Of a stretch of DNA of 64,000 nucleotides, positions 33,266 to 43,897 are shown one piece after another. The stretch is from Palaemon carinicauda. Its lineage: Eukaryota > Arthropoda > Malacostraca > Decapoda > Palaemonidae. The notes beneath the pieces were generated by a model, which did not search any database, was not told the DNA's origin, and worked only from the letters and a program-made list of their open reading frames with translations. The translations under genes were made by a program, and so were the position numbers. The stretch spans positions 69,660,483 to 69,724,482 of the forward strand of contig NC_090729.1 in NCBI RefSeq assembly GCF_036898095.1, read 5' to 3'. Each line of letters begins with the position of its first letter. Within the stretch, counting starts at the first letter, position 1.

Positions 33266-34960
33266 TTAAACAGCAGGGTTAACGACACTACCCACTGCTA
33301 CCACAGACCTCTTTAGTTGCTCCACTTGCTTCGCATAGTGACGAAAGAACACTCTGGAAGACTTCCAGCCAGTGTATGAACGAAGATGTTCGAAATCCAT
33401 ACAATTAAAGAAATTTAAGGATGAGGCAACTTTCCTCGGATCGTGACCTGCGGGTGTACTGTCTGGATCCCCTTTCCGAATAAAATAGGTGATTTTTGCC
33501 CTAAGTTATTTCAGTGATAAATTTGAGCCTGATGTTTCTCCCCTGAATAGGTGACCACCCCTGAAGTCTGAAGTTCTACGAAGATAGACCTTTAGGCATT
33601 CCACTGGACATAGAGATGCATCTTCTTTCCGAGGGCAGATTCTCCAGGGACCCCACCTTTTGGTGGGTAACTCGTTCTTGGCGAGAAACGTAGGATCAGG
33701 AAACAGGTTCTGTTCCCCCCCATCCAAGAACTGAACACGACCCTCCTCTCTTGAGAGGGCTACAATTTCACTAACCCTGGCCCCCGACGCGAGTGCAAAC
33801 AGGAAAATAACTTTTTGGGTCAAATCCTTTAAAGCACACTCCTCATTGTTCAACAGCGAAGCGAAATGAAGAACTTTATCTAAAGACCATGAAATGGGCT
33901 TTGGAGGTGCTGATAGTCTGAGCCTAGCACAGGCTTTCGGAATTTTATTAAAAATATCGTTAGAGAGGTCGACCTGGAAGGCATATAAAATGGGTCTTGT
34001 CAAAGCAGATTTACACGTTGATATTGTGTTGGCTGCTAACCCTTGACCATGGAGGTGGCTGAAGAAAGATAAGCAGAAGTCCGTCGAGATCTTTTGCGGA
34101 TTCTTCGCCTTGACAAAGGCCACCCATTTCCTCCATGATGACTCATATTGCCTTCTAGTAGATTTGCACTCTACCGCCAGAGAGTTATGGGGTCCTTTGA
34201 CTGGCCAGACAGTACTACGTTGGATCCTTCTCTTTGGTTACGGTTCTTTCTCTTTGCCTACACATACGCCGAATAGTCTGGCCTATTCTTAACAGATTCT
34301 CCTCTGTCCTCACACACCTGACAACACTGAGGTTACTAAACAATTCTTCTTCGCTCAAGGGGTTAACTACTGCACTGTATTTGTTCTGTGGCTACTTTCC
34401 TCTTAGTAAGGGTAGAAGAGACTCTTTAGCTATGGTAAGCAGCTCTTCTAGGAGGACACTCCAAAATCAAACCATTGTTCTCTAATCTTGGGTAGTGCCA
34501 TAGCCTCTGTACCATGGTCTTCCACTGTCTTGGGTTAGAGTTCTCTTGCTTGAGGGTACAATCAGGCACACTATTCTATTTAATTTCTCTTCCTCTTGTT
34601 TTGTTAAAGTTTTCATAGTTTATATAGGAAATATTTATTTTAATGTTACTCTTCTTAAAATATTTTATTTTTCCTTCTTTCCTTTCCTTACTGGGCTATT
34701 TTCCCTGTTGGGGCCCCTGGGCTTATAGCATTTTGCTTTTCCAGCTAGGGTTGTAGCTTAGCAAATAATAATAATAATAATAATAATATATTCCTCTAGG
34801 AAGTCTATACTGTCTTTCGAAATCCCGAAACGTTTTCTCACCGCTAGGGAGAGAAAATCATGAACTGCAGGTTCCGGGTTTTCTGTGATGAAGCGCAGAC
34901 AGTCGACTTCTGAACTCGCTGGGTCAGAACTGGATCTGGTAACGGTAGACACTTCAGCCG
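33266..34960 (-). pseudogene. Recombinase of fragment G, interrupted
   Basis: The frame starts in PAVHDFLSLAVRKRFGI (near 34840), is split by retroposon X, resumes with CKSTRRQYESSWRKWV (near 34160), and runs through SGARVSEIVAL (first Arg). It meets one in-frame TAA near 33505, then continues with GHDPRKVASSLNFF (HxxR) and FFRHYAKQ (Tyr) to a stop at 33266-33268. All catalytic residues are still readable, so the insertion and nonsense codon are the main damage. Confidence 0.82.
34185..34795 (+). mobile_element. Retroposon X copy 2 with (AAT)n tail
   Basis: This begins near GGGGTCCTTTGACTGGCC and ends AGCTAGGGTTGTAGCTTAGC followed by (AAT)n at 34765-34793. It is inserted inside the recombinase gene of fragment G. 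No coding capacity is recognised; the structure fits a SINE or short LINE 3' end. Confidence 0.72.
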
Positions 34961-35443
34961 TAGTTCCAATGCCAGAGGGAACCACACGCTGTTCGGCCAC
35001 TTGTGAACCACTATTGCCGCCACTCCCTTGAAAGATCTCAGTTTGTTGAGGACCCTCAATAGAAGGTTGTGAGGAGGGAACAGGTAAATCCTGGACCATC
35101 TGTTCCAGTCGAGGGACATCGCGTCCACTGCTTCCGCCAAGGGGTCCTCGTACGGGGACACGTAAAGGGGTAACTTCTTGTTGTCTTTCGTCGCAAAGAG
35201 GTCTATCTGCAGTTCTGGGACTTGACTCAAGATGAAGGAGAATGATCCTGCGTCTAGGGACCATTCCGACTCTATCGGTGTGAACCTGGATAGAGCGTCC
35301 GCTGTCACATTGCGGACTCCTTGAAGGTGAACTGCCGACAGGTACCACTTCTTCTTTTCCGCCAGTCGAAAGATGGCCAACATCACCTGGTTGAGTGGTG
35401 GTGACCTCGATCCTTGTCGATTCAAGCATCTCACAATCACCAA
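34844..35443 (-). pseudogene. RNase H end and methyltransferase-like region of fragment G
   Basis: This is a 199-codon open frame: RNase H tail (VRCLNRQGSRSPPLNQ, GVRNVTADALSRF) and then the Dam-like region (QIDLFATKDNKKLPLYVSP, IYLFPPHNLLLRVLNKL). Upstream RT is missing beyond 35443, where unrelated sequence begins. Confidence 0.8.
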
Positions 35444-35989
35444 AAATCCTTCCAGGGAATGACGGGGAAGGGCTAACCCAGGTTCAGGAATAGAGGAGTG
35501 TTGCTCAGATCTCCCTTAAGTTTCTCCTATTCTTGCAAGTGCCATGCTCTGCGTTTACGGGGTGAGGCCGTGTTCTGGAAATACGCTCCAGAAGAACTCG
35601 CCAGGCTGGCCATGCTGCGAAAACCTCATTGGGAATCGTGGTCGCAATCGCCCTGGAGCTCGCGCGACGGTAATTCAAAGATTTTCGCGTGGGCGAACGT
35701 GGAAGCGCCCATGCGCGGTAACGCAAACGAAGGTGAGCGAAGGAGCGCAGAAGGAGGGCGAGCGTGGTAGGAAGGGCGAGAGCTGGTGGTCGGCGAGCGA
35801 TAACCCATAGACGAGCAATGGATACTGCAAGAAATAAGCCGACGTTTGTGCGAGGAAACACTGTAGGTTCGCGCGACGGAACACCATCCGTCCGCGCGAC
35901 GGAACACCATCCGTCCGCGCGATGGAAAACCGTTGGTTCGCGCGTGGGCGAACATTGGAGAGCATGGGCGCGGACGCGCATGAGCGTAG

Positions 35990-36220
35990 ACGTGCAGGCA
36001 CGTGGGCGTGTGGGCGCGCAGGCAAGTGGTCGCGCGGGCGCACGGGCGAGCGGTCGCGCGGGCGAGCGGTCGCGCGGTCGCGCGGGCGCGCGGTCGCGCG
36101 GGCGAGCGGTCGCGCGGGCGAGCGGTCGCGCGGGCGAGCGGTCGCGCGGGCGAGCGGTCGCGCGGGCGCGCAGGCGAGCGGTCGCGCGGGCGCGCACGCG
36201 AGCGGTCGTGAGGGTGGGCA
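35990..36220. repeat. GCGCGGGCGAGCGGTC short tandem repeats
   Basis: A 16-base unit and variants (GGTCGCGCGGGCGAGC) repeat about a dozen times. A shorter version is at 62765-62910 in element F. Confidence 0.9.
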
Positions 36221-36329
36221 GGTGGATGAGCGCGAGTCCGAGGCGGCGAACGCAAGCGTGGGCGAAGAAGACCGCTGGCGATATGGATCAATAAGCGATC
36301 GGTGGTGAGCTGGTGAGCGCTAACGCGCA

Positions 36330-37080
36330 GGTTGGCGATGGCGCGTTGTGTTATGCCGACGCGATGGTCGAGCAGCATGCGCAGGTGAGCGATCGTGCGT
36401 TGGCGAGCAGTATGCGAAGGTGAGCGATCGCGAGCAGCATGTGCAGGAGGGCGATCGCGCAATGGTGATCAGCATGCGCAGGGTCGCATGATGGTGATCA
36501 GTATGCGCAGGGTCGCGCGATGGTGATCAGCATGCCAGGGTCGCGCGATGGCGATCAGCATGCGCAGGTGGGCGGTCGCGCAATGGCGAGCAGCCTCTGC
36601 AGGTGGGCGATCGCGCGATGGCGAGCAGCATCCGCAGTTGAGGGTCGCGCGATGGCGAGCAGCATCCGCAGTTGAGGGTTGCGCGATGGCGAGCAGCATC
36701 CGCAGTTGAGGGTCGCGCGATGGCGAGCAGCATCCGCAGTTGAGGGTCGCGCGATGGCGAGCAGCATCCGCAGGGTAGACGATAGCGCGATGGTGATCAG
36801 CATGCGCAGGGTCGCGCGATGGTGATCAGCATCCGCAGGTGTGCGGTCGCGCGATGGCGATCAGCATCCGTAGTTGAGGGTCGCGCGATGGCGATCAGCA
36901 TCCGCAGTTGAGGGTCGCACGATGGCGATCAGCATCCGCAGTTGAGGGTCGCGCGATGGCGATCAGCATCCGCAGTTGAGGGTCGCGCGATGGCGATCAG
37001 CATCCGCCGTTGAGGGTCGCGCGATGGCGATCAGCATCCGCAGTTGAGGGTCGCGCGATGGCGATCAGCATGCGCAGGTG
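36330..37080. repeat. 34-bp minisatellite inside element H1
   Basis: This is about 20 imperfect copies of a unit containing GGTCGCGCGATGGCGATCAG and CATCCGCAGTTGAG. Element F has only the unexpanded version near 63110-63165. Confidence 0.92.
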
Positions 37081-38879
37081 AGCTAGTAGCTGGCAAACCA
37101 TGTTCCTTCAGAAGTGTTGGAGAACGTTGGCGTGCCGGCTGTAACCCACGCGGGCGATCCGGAGATCGCCGAGAGACAGGTGATCGCTGGCGAGCTGATG
37201 ATCTCTGACGAGCAGAAGGCTACGCGTGGAAGCCTGCGTATAGAAGAAGAGTCCTTGACCCCGACCTGAACCGAAGTTCTAGATCGCGAGGGCGAACGTG
37301 GGCGCACAGAGCGCGTAACAGGAACCAACAGGAACAGCAGGGATGATCATCATGAAAGCGCTGACGAACAGGAGAGCGCTGATGAGCAGAAGAGCGCCTG
37401 TGCGCTAACACTGAGCAGGAGCAGGAGAGAACACAGCAGAAGGGCGCGCAGGGAAACCCTGACACGCAAGGGAAGAACCCCCGTGGGAGGCAACCCTTTG
37501 CCCCGAAGGGATCGTTGTCCGCCGGGAGACTGATGTCCGTCGGAAGACCGCTGTCCGTTGGGAAGACCGTTGTCCGTCGGGAAGACCGTTGCCCGTCGGA
37601 AGACGAGATCAGACTGCTGTCCATCTGCACCAAGGCGGAAGATCGAGAAAAAGGAGTTGTAGGCCGCAAACGGAGATTCAAAAAGGCGCCTCAAGCACCC
37701 TTATAGGGAGATGAGAGGCCCTTACGACGAGGCGGACGGTGGGCCTTACGGCGAGGGAGGCCAACAGCAACAGCAACAGAAGAAACCTCCGAAGAGGAGT
37801 CTCTATGAGTGTACTCTCTCGCGAACGAAAGAGAAACACTTCGTAGAAGAGACTGGTCAGCCAGTGACCTAAAAGGAGCAATCCTCCGAAGAGGAGCTCC
37901 TGCAGTTGCCCAGCCCCTTGAGCGAAACTGCAGGTGTGACCGCTCAGCACCAAGAGCATAGTCGCACGAAAAAAAGGCAAGAGAAGAACCCCCCAAAAGG
38001 GGAAAAACTCAAGCCTGGACAGGAAAAACTTCCCTCGGAAGGAAAGTTACCCACCCAAGGAGGCAAGCCTCCTGAGAGTTCTAAAATGAACTGGAGAGCT
38101 GTCCGTCGTCACGGGAGTACTTCCAGTAGAAGAAGACACGCCCCTGACGAAAATACAAGGGGGGGAGGCAGCAACAGCCGAATCCCCAGGATTCAACAAG
38201 ACAGCTCACACCGTTGCCATATTACAGAAACGAACTAGATCCGTAACTGTAAAAAAAAAATAAAACAAATAATATTAGTACAGTACACATTCATTCCCCC
38301 GGGAAGGCTCCGAAGAGGAATCCCGAGGGAAAGGAAACAAGAATTACACAACAGGCACGTGCCCTCACAACCACTTACACTCACGGAAGGAGAGCTGTAA
38401 CCAAAACAGAATTATAACAATTATAATTATGTAACTATGTAATTATGTAATTTAAAAATGAATGAACACTAAAGAAAGAACGAAAACCCCGAAAGGAATC
38501 GTTCTACAAGCTGAAAAACAAAAAACAACTACAATTAGATTCATAACTAATTGAGACAAACATACGGCGTAGCAACCCCCCACACGGAAAGGAAGCTACA
38601 AGGGCATAGTAACACGTAGTAAAAGGGTGAACGACCTCAAGAGAGAGAGAGAGAGAAAGACATAAGTCAAACTCGATCGCCACCCATAAAATTATGCCGT
38701 GGTGGCCTAACTGCCGAGGACTCCATGTAGATATCGTACACTACACACACAACTCTGAAAAGGAAACTTACTTATTTCTATACTCAAATATATATACAAA
38801 CATGAAAACATGTTTACATATATATTGAGTAAATGAAAAGTAAGCGATTAAGTAAAGACAAAACAAACAATGGCTGCCA

Positions 38880-39107
38880 AGAGAGGACCAAGACAGAGAC
38901 GTCTGTCACAGTCCGAGCCAAAAGTGAAAGTGAGCATTCATCTGTGTGTGAGGGGGGGAGGGGTAGCTAGCTACCACTCCCCTACCCCCCCGCTAACTAG
39001 CGCGGGGGTAATACACCCTCGTTAAATTCTAATGGCTCGCCATTTCAGCTGCGCTAAAAGGTAACCCTCTGTAAATAGCGTGGTTTGTATTTCGGTTACG
39101 GAACAAC
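38880..39107 (-). repeat. Right inverted terminal repeat of H1
   Basis: This is the reverse complement of the F left ITR (57395-57640): GTTTGTATTTCGGTTACGG tip, GCTGCGCTAAAAGGTAA, and the CCCCCGCTAACTAGCG segment. Confidence 0.8.
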
Positions 39108-39149
39108 TACCCTTTAGGAACTTCCATCAGGACGACACGGCTTGAGCCC

Positions 39150-40060
39150 AAAAATCTCTCTCTCGCGAACGAAAGAGAAGTTCTCCCGAAGGAGAACCTT
39201 GCCTAAGACAAGCTTTCCCCCGGTTCTATGGGAAAAAAGCGAAGGCGTAATAATCTCTCCCTCGCGAACGAGGGAGAAGTCCTCCCGAAGGAGGACATCG
39301 CCTAAGGCAAAATTTCTCCCAGATCTATGGGAAAAAAGCAGAGACGTAATAATCTCTCTCTCGCGGACTAGAGAGAAGTTTTCCCGAAGGAGGACGTCGC
39401 TTAAGACAAGTTTTCTCCAAGTTCTAGGGAAATAACGTAGGCGTAAAAATCTCCCTCTCGTGAACGAGAAAGGAGTCTTCCTGAAGGGGGACTTGGCCTA
39501 AGACAAGCTTTCTCCCAATTCATGGGAAAAAAGCATAGGCTTAATAATCTCTCTCGCGAACGAGAGAGAAGTTCTCCCGAAGGAGAACCTTGCCTAAGAC
39601 AAGCTTTCCCCCAGTTCTATGGGAAAAAAGTGAAGGCGTAATAATCTCTCTCGCGAACGAGAGAGAAGTTCTCACGAAGGAGAACCTTGCCTAAGACAAG
39701 CTCTCCCCCAGTTCTATGGGAAAAAAGCAAAGGCGTAATAATCTCTATCTCGCGAACGAGAGAGAAGTTCTCGCGAACGAGAGAGAAGTTCTCCCGAAGG
39801 AGAACATTGCCTAAGACAAGCTTTCCCCTATTTCTATGGGAAAAAAGCAAAGGTGTAATAATCTCTCTCTCGCGAACGAGATACAAGATCTTCTGAAGGA
39901 GGGCATCGCCTAAGACAAGTTTTTTCCCAGTTTTACGGAAAAAACGTAGGCGTAAAAATCTCCTCTCGTGAACGAGAGAGAAGTCCTCCCGATGAAGGAC
40001 ATCGCCTGAGCCAAGCATACTCCCAGGGAGAAGTTCCCCCCGAAGAAGGCATAAGCCGTA
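39150..40060 (-). repeat. 99-bp tandem array of UUCG hairpins, coding-length units
   Basis: About nine units of roughly 99 bases. Each carries inverted repeats around CGAA (for example 39180-39197, GTTCTCC-CGAA-GGAGAAC). On the element's sense strand (minus) the loops read UUCG. The array is translatable as a 33-residue repeat over 40018-39617 (LLRENFSLVRERE type). Confidence 0.85.
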
Positions 40061-41891
40061 GACTTGCTCTTCCCCAGCTCCTGGGGAGAAAGCACCGTCT
40101 TAGGGGACGAGATAGCAGAGGTAAAACTCATTGAGCTGTTCGCAACTCCTTACAAAGGAGGGAAGGTTGCTGACTGTCTGAAGTGGGGAAGCTTTCCCTC
40201 GGAAGGCGGATTGATATTTCACGCAGTCCAATTCCAAGGAAGGTTATCACTCCCTCGTAAGGGAAGGATCTCTAATCCCTGGAGGCGAACTTCCTGTCAG
40301 CAATCTAAGTTTCCCAATAAGTTGATCAAGTTGCAGGTTGATAACGAGTGTTACCTCATAACATGGGCAGCTCATAAGCTGCCACATGAAGCGCAGGATA
40401 ACAAACAGAGCGGCCGAAGCCCTCAGCATCACGTTCTACGTCGCTGCTATCTGGGTGTTTTCTTTAAGCCTCTCTAACACGTTTCCCTTTTCCCTTCTGC
40501 TCTCAACCGAAGAGAAGAAGGGGTGAACCCCTACATCTTCTTTCAAGGTTTCCGAGAGACTCAAAATCCTTAACTCATTAGGGAGCAAAGGAATTAGGGA
40601 GGTTGTCCTGTCTGAAACATGGGAGCGAGGGATTGACCCCGCGAGTGTATGATCGGAGATTTGTGTGTGTAGCGCTAATTGTGTGCGAACATCTGCATGA
40701 CTGGGGTCTGAATACTCTGCCATAAGAGTAAAACTCCTGATTGTTATGGGTGTAGTGTTGGATGGGCGTACGCGAACACTCCGGGTGACAAGAGTCCAAA
40801 GACTCTCTGACCTAAGAATAACACTCTTCATGACTTGTGTCACGAGAACCCGAAGGTTCAGCGTGATCGTGCGTGCCCCTAGAGGTTGTGTTGCAAGAAC
40901 CCGAAGGCTCAGCGTGAACGTGCGTGCCCCTAGAGTTTGTGTTGCGAGAACCCGAAGGACTAGAGCAACGGGAAAACGAAAGTCTCCATTGTCACGAGAC
41001 ACCGAAGTGTCAGCGAGACTGAATGCACGAAAACTTGAGGTTTCAGCAACTAGCTGTGAAAAAACGAAGGGATAGCCAACCGGGAAACCAAGGTTTCCTT
41101 GTCACGAGACCCGAAAGGGTCAGAGATCGAGGATTCAAAGGCGAGAGCGACCTCTGTGAAGATAGAGAGTAAAGCAAGGAGAAGCGCTCTATCTGTCTTT
41201 TTCTAGAGCAGACGGAGACCCTCAAACTAATATGCGAAGAAGAGGGTTCGAGGTTAGGACGTGCTTTGCCCTTGGCCGCACTCCTGGTTTCTTCGATGAT
41301 TCCTATTTCGCCTGTCTCTTCGATGAGAATATCTAGGTGAAGGCGTAAATGGGCGTGCGGGAGTTATCTCGCACGTCTGTGCCACCCGCAGGGAGCGCGC
41401 GCGCGCGCACAGGAGAAAATTCCCCATAGTGGAATCCTATAGGCACGCGGGCGTGCGCGCATATCCTTGCGGATGCGGGAGAAAGCTGGTGCGCCGGTAA
41501 GTGCTGGCGCATTGATAAGCGCTGCCGTGTTGCAAAGCGCTAGCGCGTTGGTAAGCACTGGCGCTGCGGGAAAAGGCAGCATGGCTGCCTTGCCAGAAGA
41601 CCTTCTAACAGTAGAAAGTTGACGGGCAGGTTTTACCTGTCGCGTAGGATGGTGTTGAGCGCGTATGCGCACGTGCAGAAGAATGTTGGCGTGCGGGAGC
41701 GCATAGGAGAGCACTGGCGCGCAGGAGAGTGCCATAGCGCAGGAGAGTCCCATTGCGCAGAAGATTGGTGGCGCGCAAGCTCGTGATGGAGTTATGCTCT
41801 TGTTGGAGCGTATGCGCCAACATGCGCGTACGCTCTTGATGCTCTATGTTAGGGTAAACAGGAAGCGCTCTTAAGTTTGTGACGAGAGCGC

Positions 41892-42227
41892 TTAGTCTAG
41901 CGGTGAGACATCTCGTGAAGAGAGAGAAGGCGAGGAAGAGCAAGAACGATTATGTCTCCTCCTAGGTCGCCTGTGCTCCGGAGAGAACGACTGGGCAAAG
42001 GAGTGCGATCTCTCCTTTTCCTCTTCTATATCTCTCCCTCCTAGCCTCCGAAGAGGGGAGGACAATGAAGTAGAGGAGGAGGAGGAGAAGGTACTGTGAA
42101 GATCACCTCTACATATTTGGCAGGGGAACCCATCCTCTGCAGGGTAGCAGAACACCCATGACCTCCGTAACGGGGCATAGGGAAAGAGGATCCACATCCA
42201 GCGGTGACATAAAGGTGTCATGAACAC
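41892..42227 (-). CDS. ORF1 N-terminal fragment of H2, cysteine and RS rich
   Basis: The open frame reads MTPLCHRW near its start, then PCQIC, followed by Ser-rich and Arg-rich sequence (EHRRPRRRHNRSCSSSPSL). A Cys cluster followed by an RS-like region repeats the layout of family 2 ORF1, so I take it as the start of ORF1. It stops after 111 codons and I cannot trace the continuation. Confidence 0.45.
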   Translation of the reverse strand: MFMTPLCHRWMWILFPYAPLRRSWVFCYPAEDGFPCQICRGDLHSTFSSSSSTSLSSPLRRLGGRDIEEEKERSHSFAQSFSPEHRRPRRRHNRSCSSSPSLSSRDVSPLD

Positions 42228-42559
42228 TTCCTCAAAATAGAGGACATCATTTACAAAGAAAAAGAAAAAGGATTAATCAAAACTTAAAGAAAAAAAAAGA
42301 AAGGCTAGTCTGCCAGCAAATAAGGCAGGAGCAGTGGTGTTACCACTGCGACGGCTAGAATTCGATTGAAGGTAAACAGCAGCTACCGACCGGCGGTCCG
42401 CCACCACTGTCAGGTGGGTAATTACCTGTCCGGTCGTTAACGACCTTGTTAAGATTTTTCTGCCGTATTTTCCAGCTCGCTCTAGAATATCTCCTATAGT
42501 AAAGAATGAGGGGTTGTATTTAGTGTAGGAAGAAAAAAGCAATTCGGTAGTTATGGCAA

Positions 42560-42795
42560 GTTAATAATTGGTGAGGGGGAAGAGCGGTAACGTCCATTCT
42601 CCTTCACGCGAGCCAAAAGTAAAGAGGGTTTTCAACCCAGGTGTGTGAGTGAGAGGTTGCTACAAATCCTCGAAACCCGCTAAGTAGCGGGTGGGTGGTT
42701 AATGCTCGCTAAAAGTCTGATGGCTCATCTTTCAGCTTCGCCGAAAGTCATATCCCCTATATATAACGTTGGTTTGTATTTAGTGACAGAGCAAA
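42560..42795 (-). repeat. Right inverted terminal repeat of H2
   Basis: Its GAGCCAAAAGTAAAGAGG, CCCGCTAAGTAGCGGG hairpin, CAGCTTCGCCGAAAGTCATA and GGTTTGTATTTAGTGACAG tip align with the ITRs of D, H1 and the miniature at 43898-44671. Confidence 0.78.
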
Positions 42796-42929
42796 TTATT
42801 ATTTAAACCATATTTACCACTCATAGAAAGAATCATATAATACTGGATTATATCTGTTCTCAAATATTATTCTTATCTATGCAAGAAAAATTACGCAAGG
42901 CATGCTGTGCAAGGCAAAATGATACTAAC

Positions 42930-43173
42930 CTCTGTAGAGAATTACAGAACCATCAGACATCCCAACAGCCATCAATGATAAGTTTGGGTGTACAGCTACT
43001 GCAGTAACTTTTGGTGGTCTTTCAGGTCGTTGCATAGCAGCATTTCCCCGACTACTGCTAGTCTGTGGAGGCCTAGGGTCAGGAAGAACTGTGCGCAAAC
43101 ATAGGGGTTTGCCCTGAACATCCGTTTTATCTGGGGACCACACTTTGATCTCAGATCCACCATCTTTGCCATC
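42930..43173 (-). CDS. VPS11: VPS11 exon (first seen), beta-propeller
   Basis: This 244-base exon lies between an acceptor (TGTGTATAG, ending at 43174) and a donor (GTTAGT starting at 42929). It encodes 81 codons plus one base: DGKDGGSEIKVWSPDKTD near the start and VTAVAVHPNLSLMAVG then MSDGSVILYR at the end. This is the VPS11 propeller blade that in vertebrates reads VSCLTVHENLNFMAIGFTDG. The leftover base joins the next exon (16905) to restore Gly. A Pro/Arg-rich loop (LPDPRPPQTSSSRGNAAM) is longer than in vertebrates. The upstream intron exceeds 20 kb and N-terminal exons are not in the window. Confidence 0.9.
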
Positions 43174-43337
43174 CTATACACAAAAGAAGTAATAATTAAC
43201 ATTAAAAAATTTTAGGATATGCGAGTGATCCATCTGCTTATAGAAAGAAAGAAATTACAGTATAAGCATATAATTTTGTGACAAGATTTTAGTTTTTTCA
43301 TACTACATTCAAAAATTATTTTGGTTAGTTGACAAAA

Positions 43338-43895
43338 TCACAAATTTTTTACAGCAATTTGTATTTTTCCTAACTATGCAAACCTGAGTCCATTAGTAAG
43401 AGTATGATTTCAGTGAAGCTGGAAACTTGGTTATTAAAAATTATAACAATGTGTGTGTAGTTAAAAGCCAGGTCACCGAGTAGCCTTTTTGATCTTCACC
43501 TAGGACTTGCTGGGTGGATGGGGCAGGAAATGTAACTCAAAGGACTCTGGTTTGTATAGTTAGGAAAAATGCATAACACTTTAAAATATTTGGGATTTGT
43601 TCCTAATCACATAAAAACACTCATCCTTCAATAGGAGACTTATTCTTAGGAGGGCAGATGTTCTATAACTAATCTGGCTGGTTAAAAATCTCTGGATGTC
43701 AGAACACTCAAACCTTAAGAGGAGCAACATTGTTCAGTTAAACCGCCTCCTATTATCTGAGTTTTTAGGTGACCAGATAGGTTTCTGTCATTTAGACAGA
43801 CACTCAAGGAGGAACCGATATCCTGAATGAATATAATGTCGGCAATGTTAGCTCAAGTATATTGATGGGTTCCCTTTGCTGAAAAACACTTCTAA
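43338..43895 (-). mobile_element. DIRS family 3 end fragment: left ITR plus internal complementary region
   Basis: The left tip (AATTTGTATTTTTCCTAACT) is followed about 200 bases later by its reverse (43555-43575) and ATTTGTTCCTAATCACAT. It then runs on with sequence like that downstream of the recombinase until about 43895. No coding region remains. Confidence 0.72.
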
Positions 43896-43897
43896 AT

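Larger units (their letters stand above)
33266..35443 (-). mobile_element. DIRS fragment G, diverged relative of family 1
   Basis: This minus-strand remnant contains the end of RNase H, the methyltransferase-like region and the recombinase. Retroposon X copy 2 splits it at 34185-34795. Protein similarity is closest to copies A and B, but clearly diverged. Its ITRs are not identified. Confidence 0.82.
35640..38240 (-). pseudogene. ORF1 N-terminal region of element H1
   Basis: Read on the minus strand, the region encodes Arg/Ser/Pro/Ala-rich low-complexity protein like F's RSPARQ repeats, but in several frames broken by the 34-base minisatellite. Short 21-24-base repeats (GTCCGTCGGGAAGACC type) lie at 37520-37610. 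I cannot define one continuous product. Confidence 0.45.
35640..39107 (-). mobile_element. DIRS element H1 (family 3), 5' portion only
   Basis: The sequence matches the distal part of element F (62740-64000) and continues past where the window cuts F off: GC-rich ORF1 repeats, a minisatellite (36330-37080), then leader and right ITR (38880-39107). RT and recombinase are absent; the left edge near 35640 borders unassigned sequence. The right tip ends at GGTTACGGAACAA. Confidence 0.75.
39108..42795 (-). mobile_element. DIRS element H2 (family 3-like), 5' portion, abutting H1
   Basis: This consists of a right ITR (42560-42795), a short N-terminal ORF1 block (42227-41892), GC-rich and hairpin-rich tandem repeats, and a sharp left junction with the H1 tip. 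RT and recombinase are absent. Either H1 inserted into H2 or a deletion joined them. Confidence 0.65.

Noticed and set aside
35505..36308. Arg/Ala-rich open frames on both strands
   Set aside because: The same GC-rich short repeat is open in several frames; only the minus strand fits ORF1 of the element.
36330..37080. Possible CRISPR-like array of 34-base repeats
   Set aside because: The repeats are head-to-tail without unique spacers and lie in a eukaryotic retrotransposon, so this is a minisatellite.
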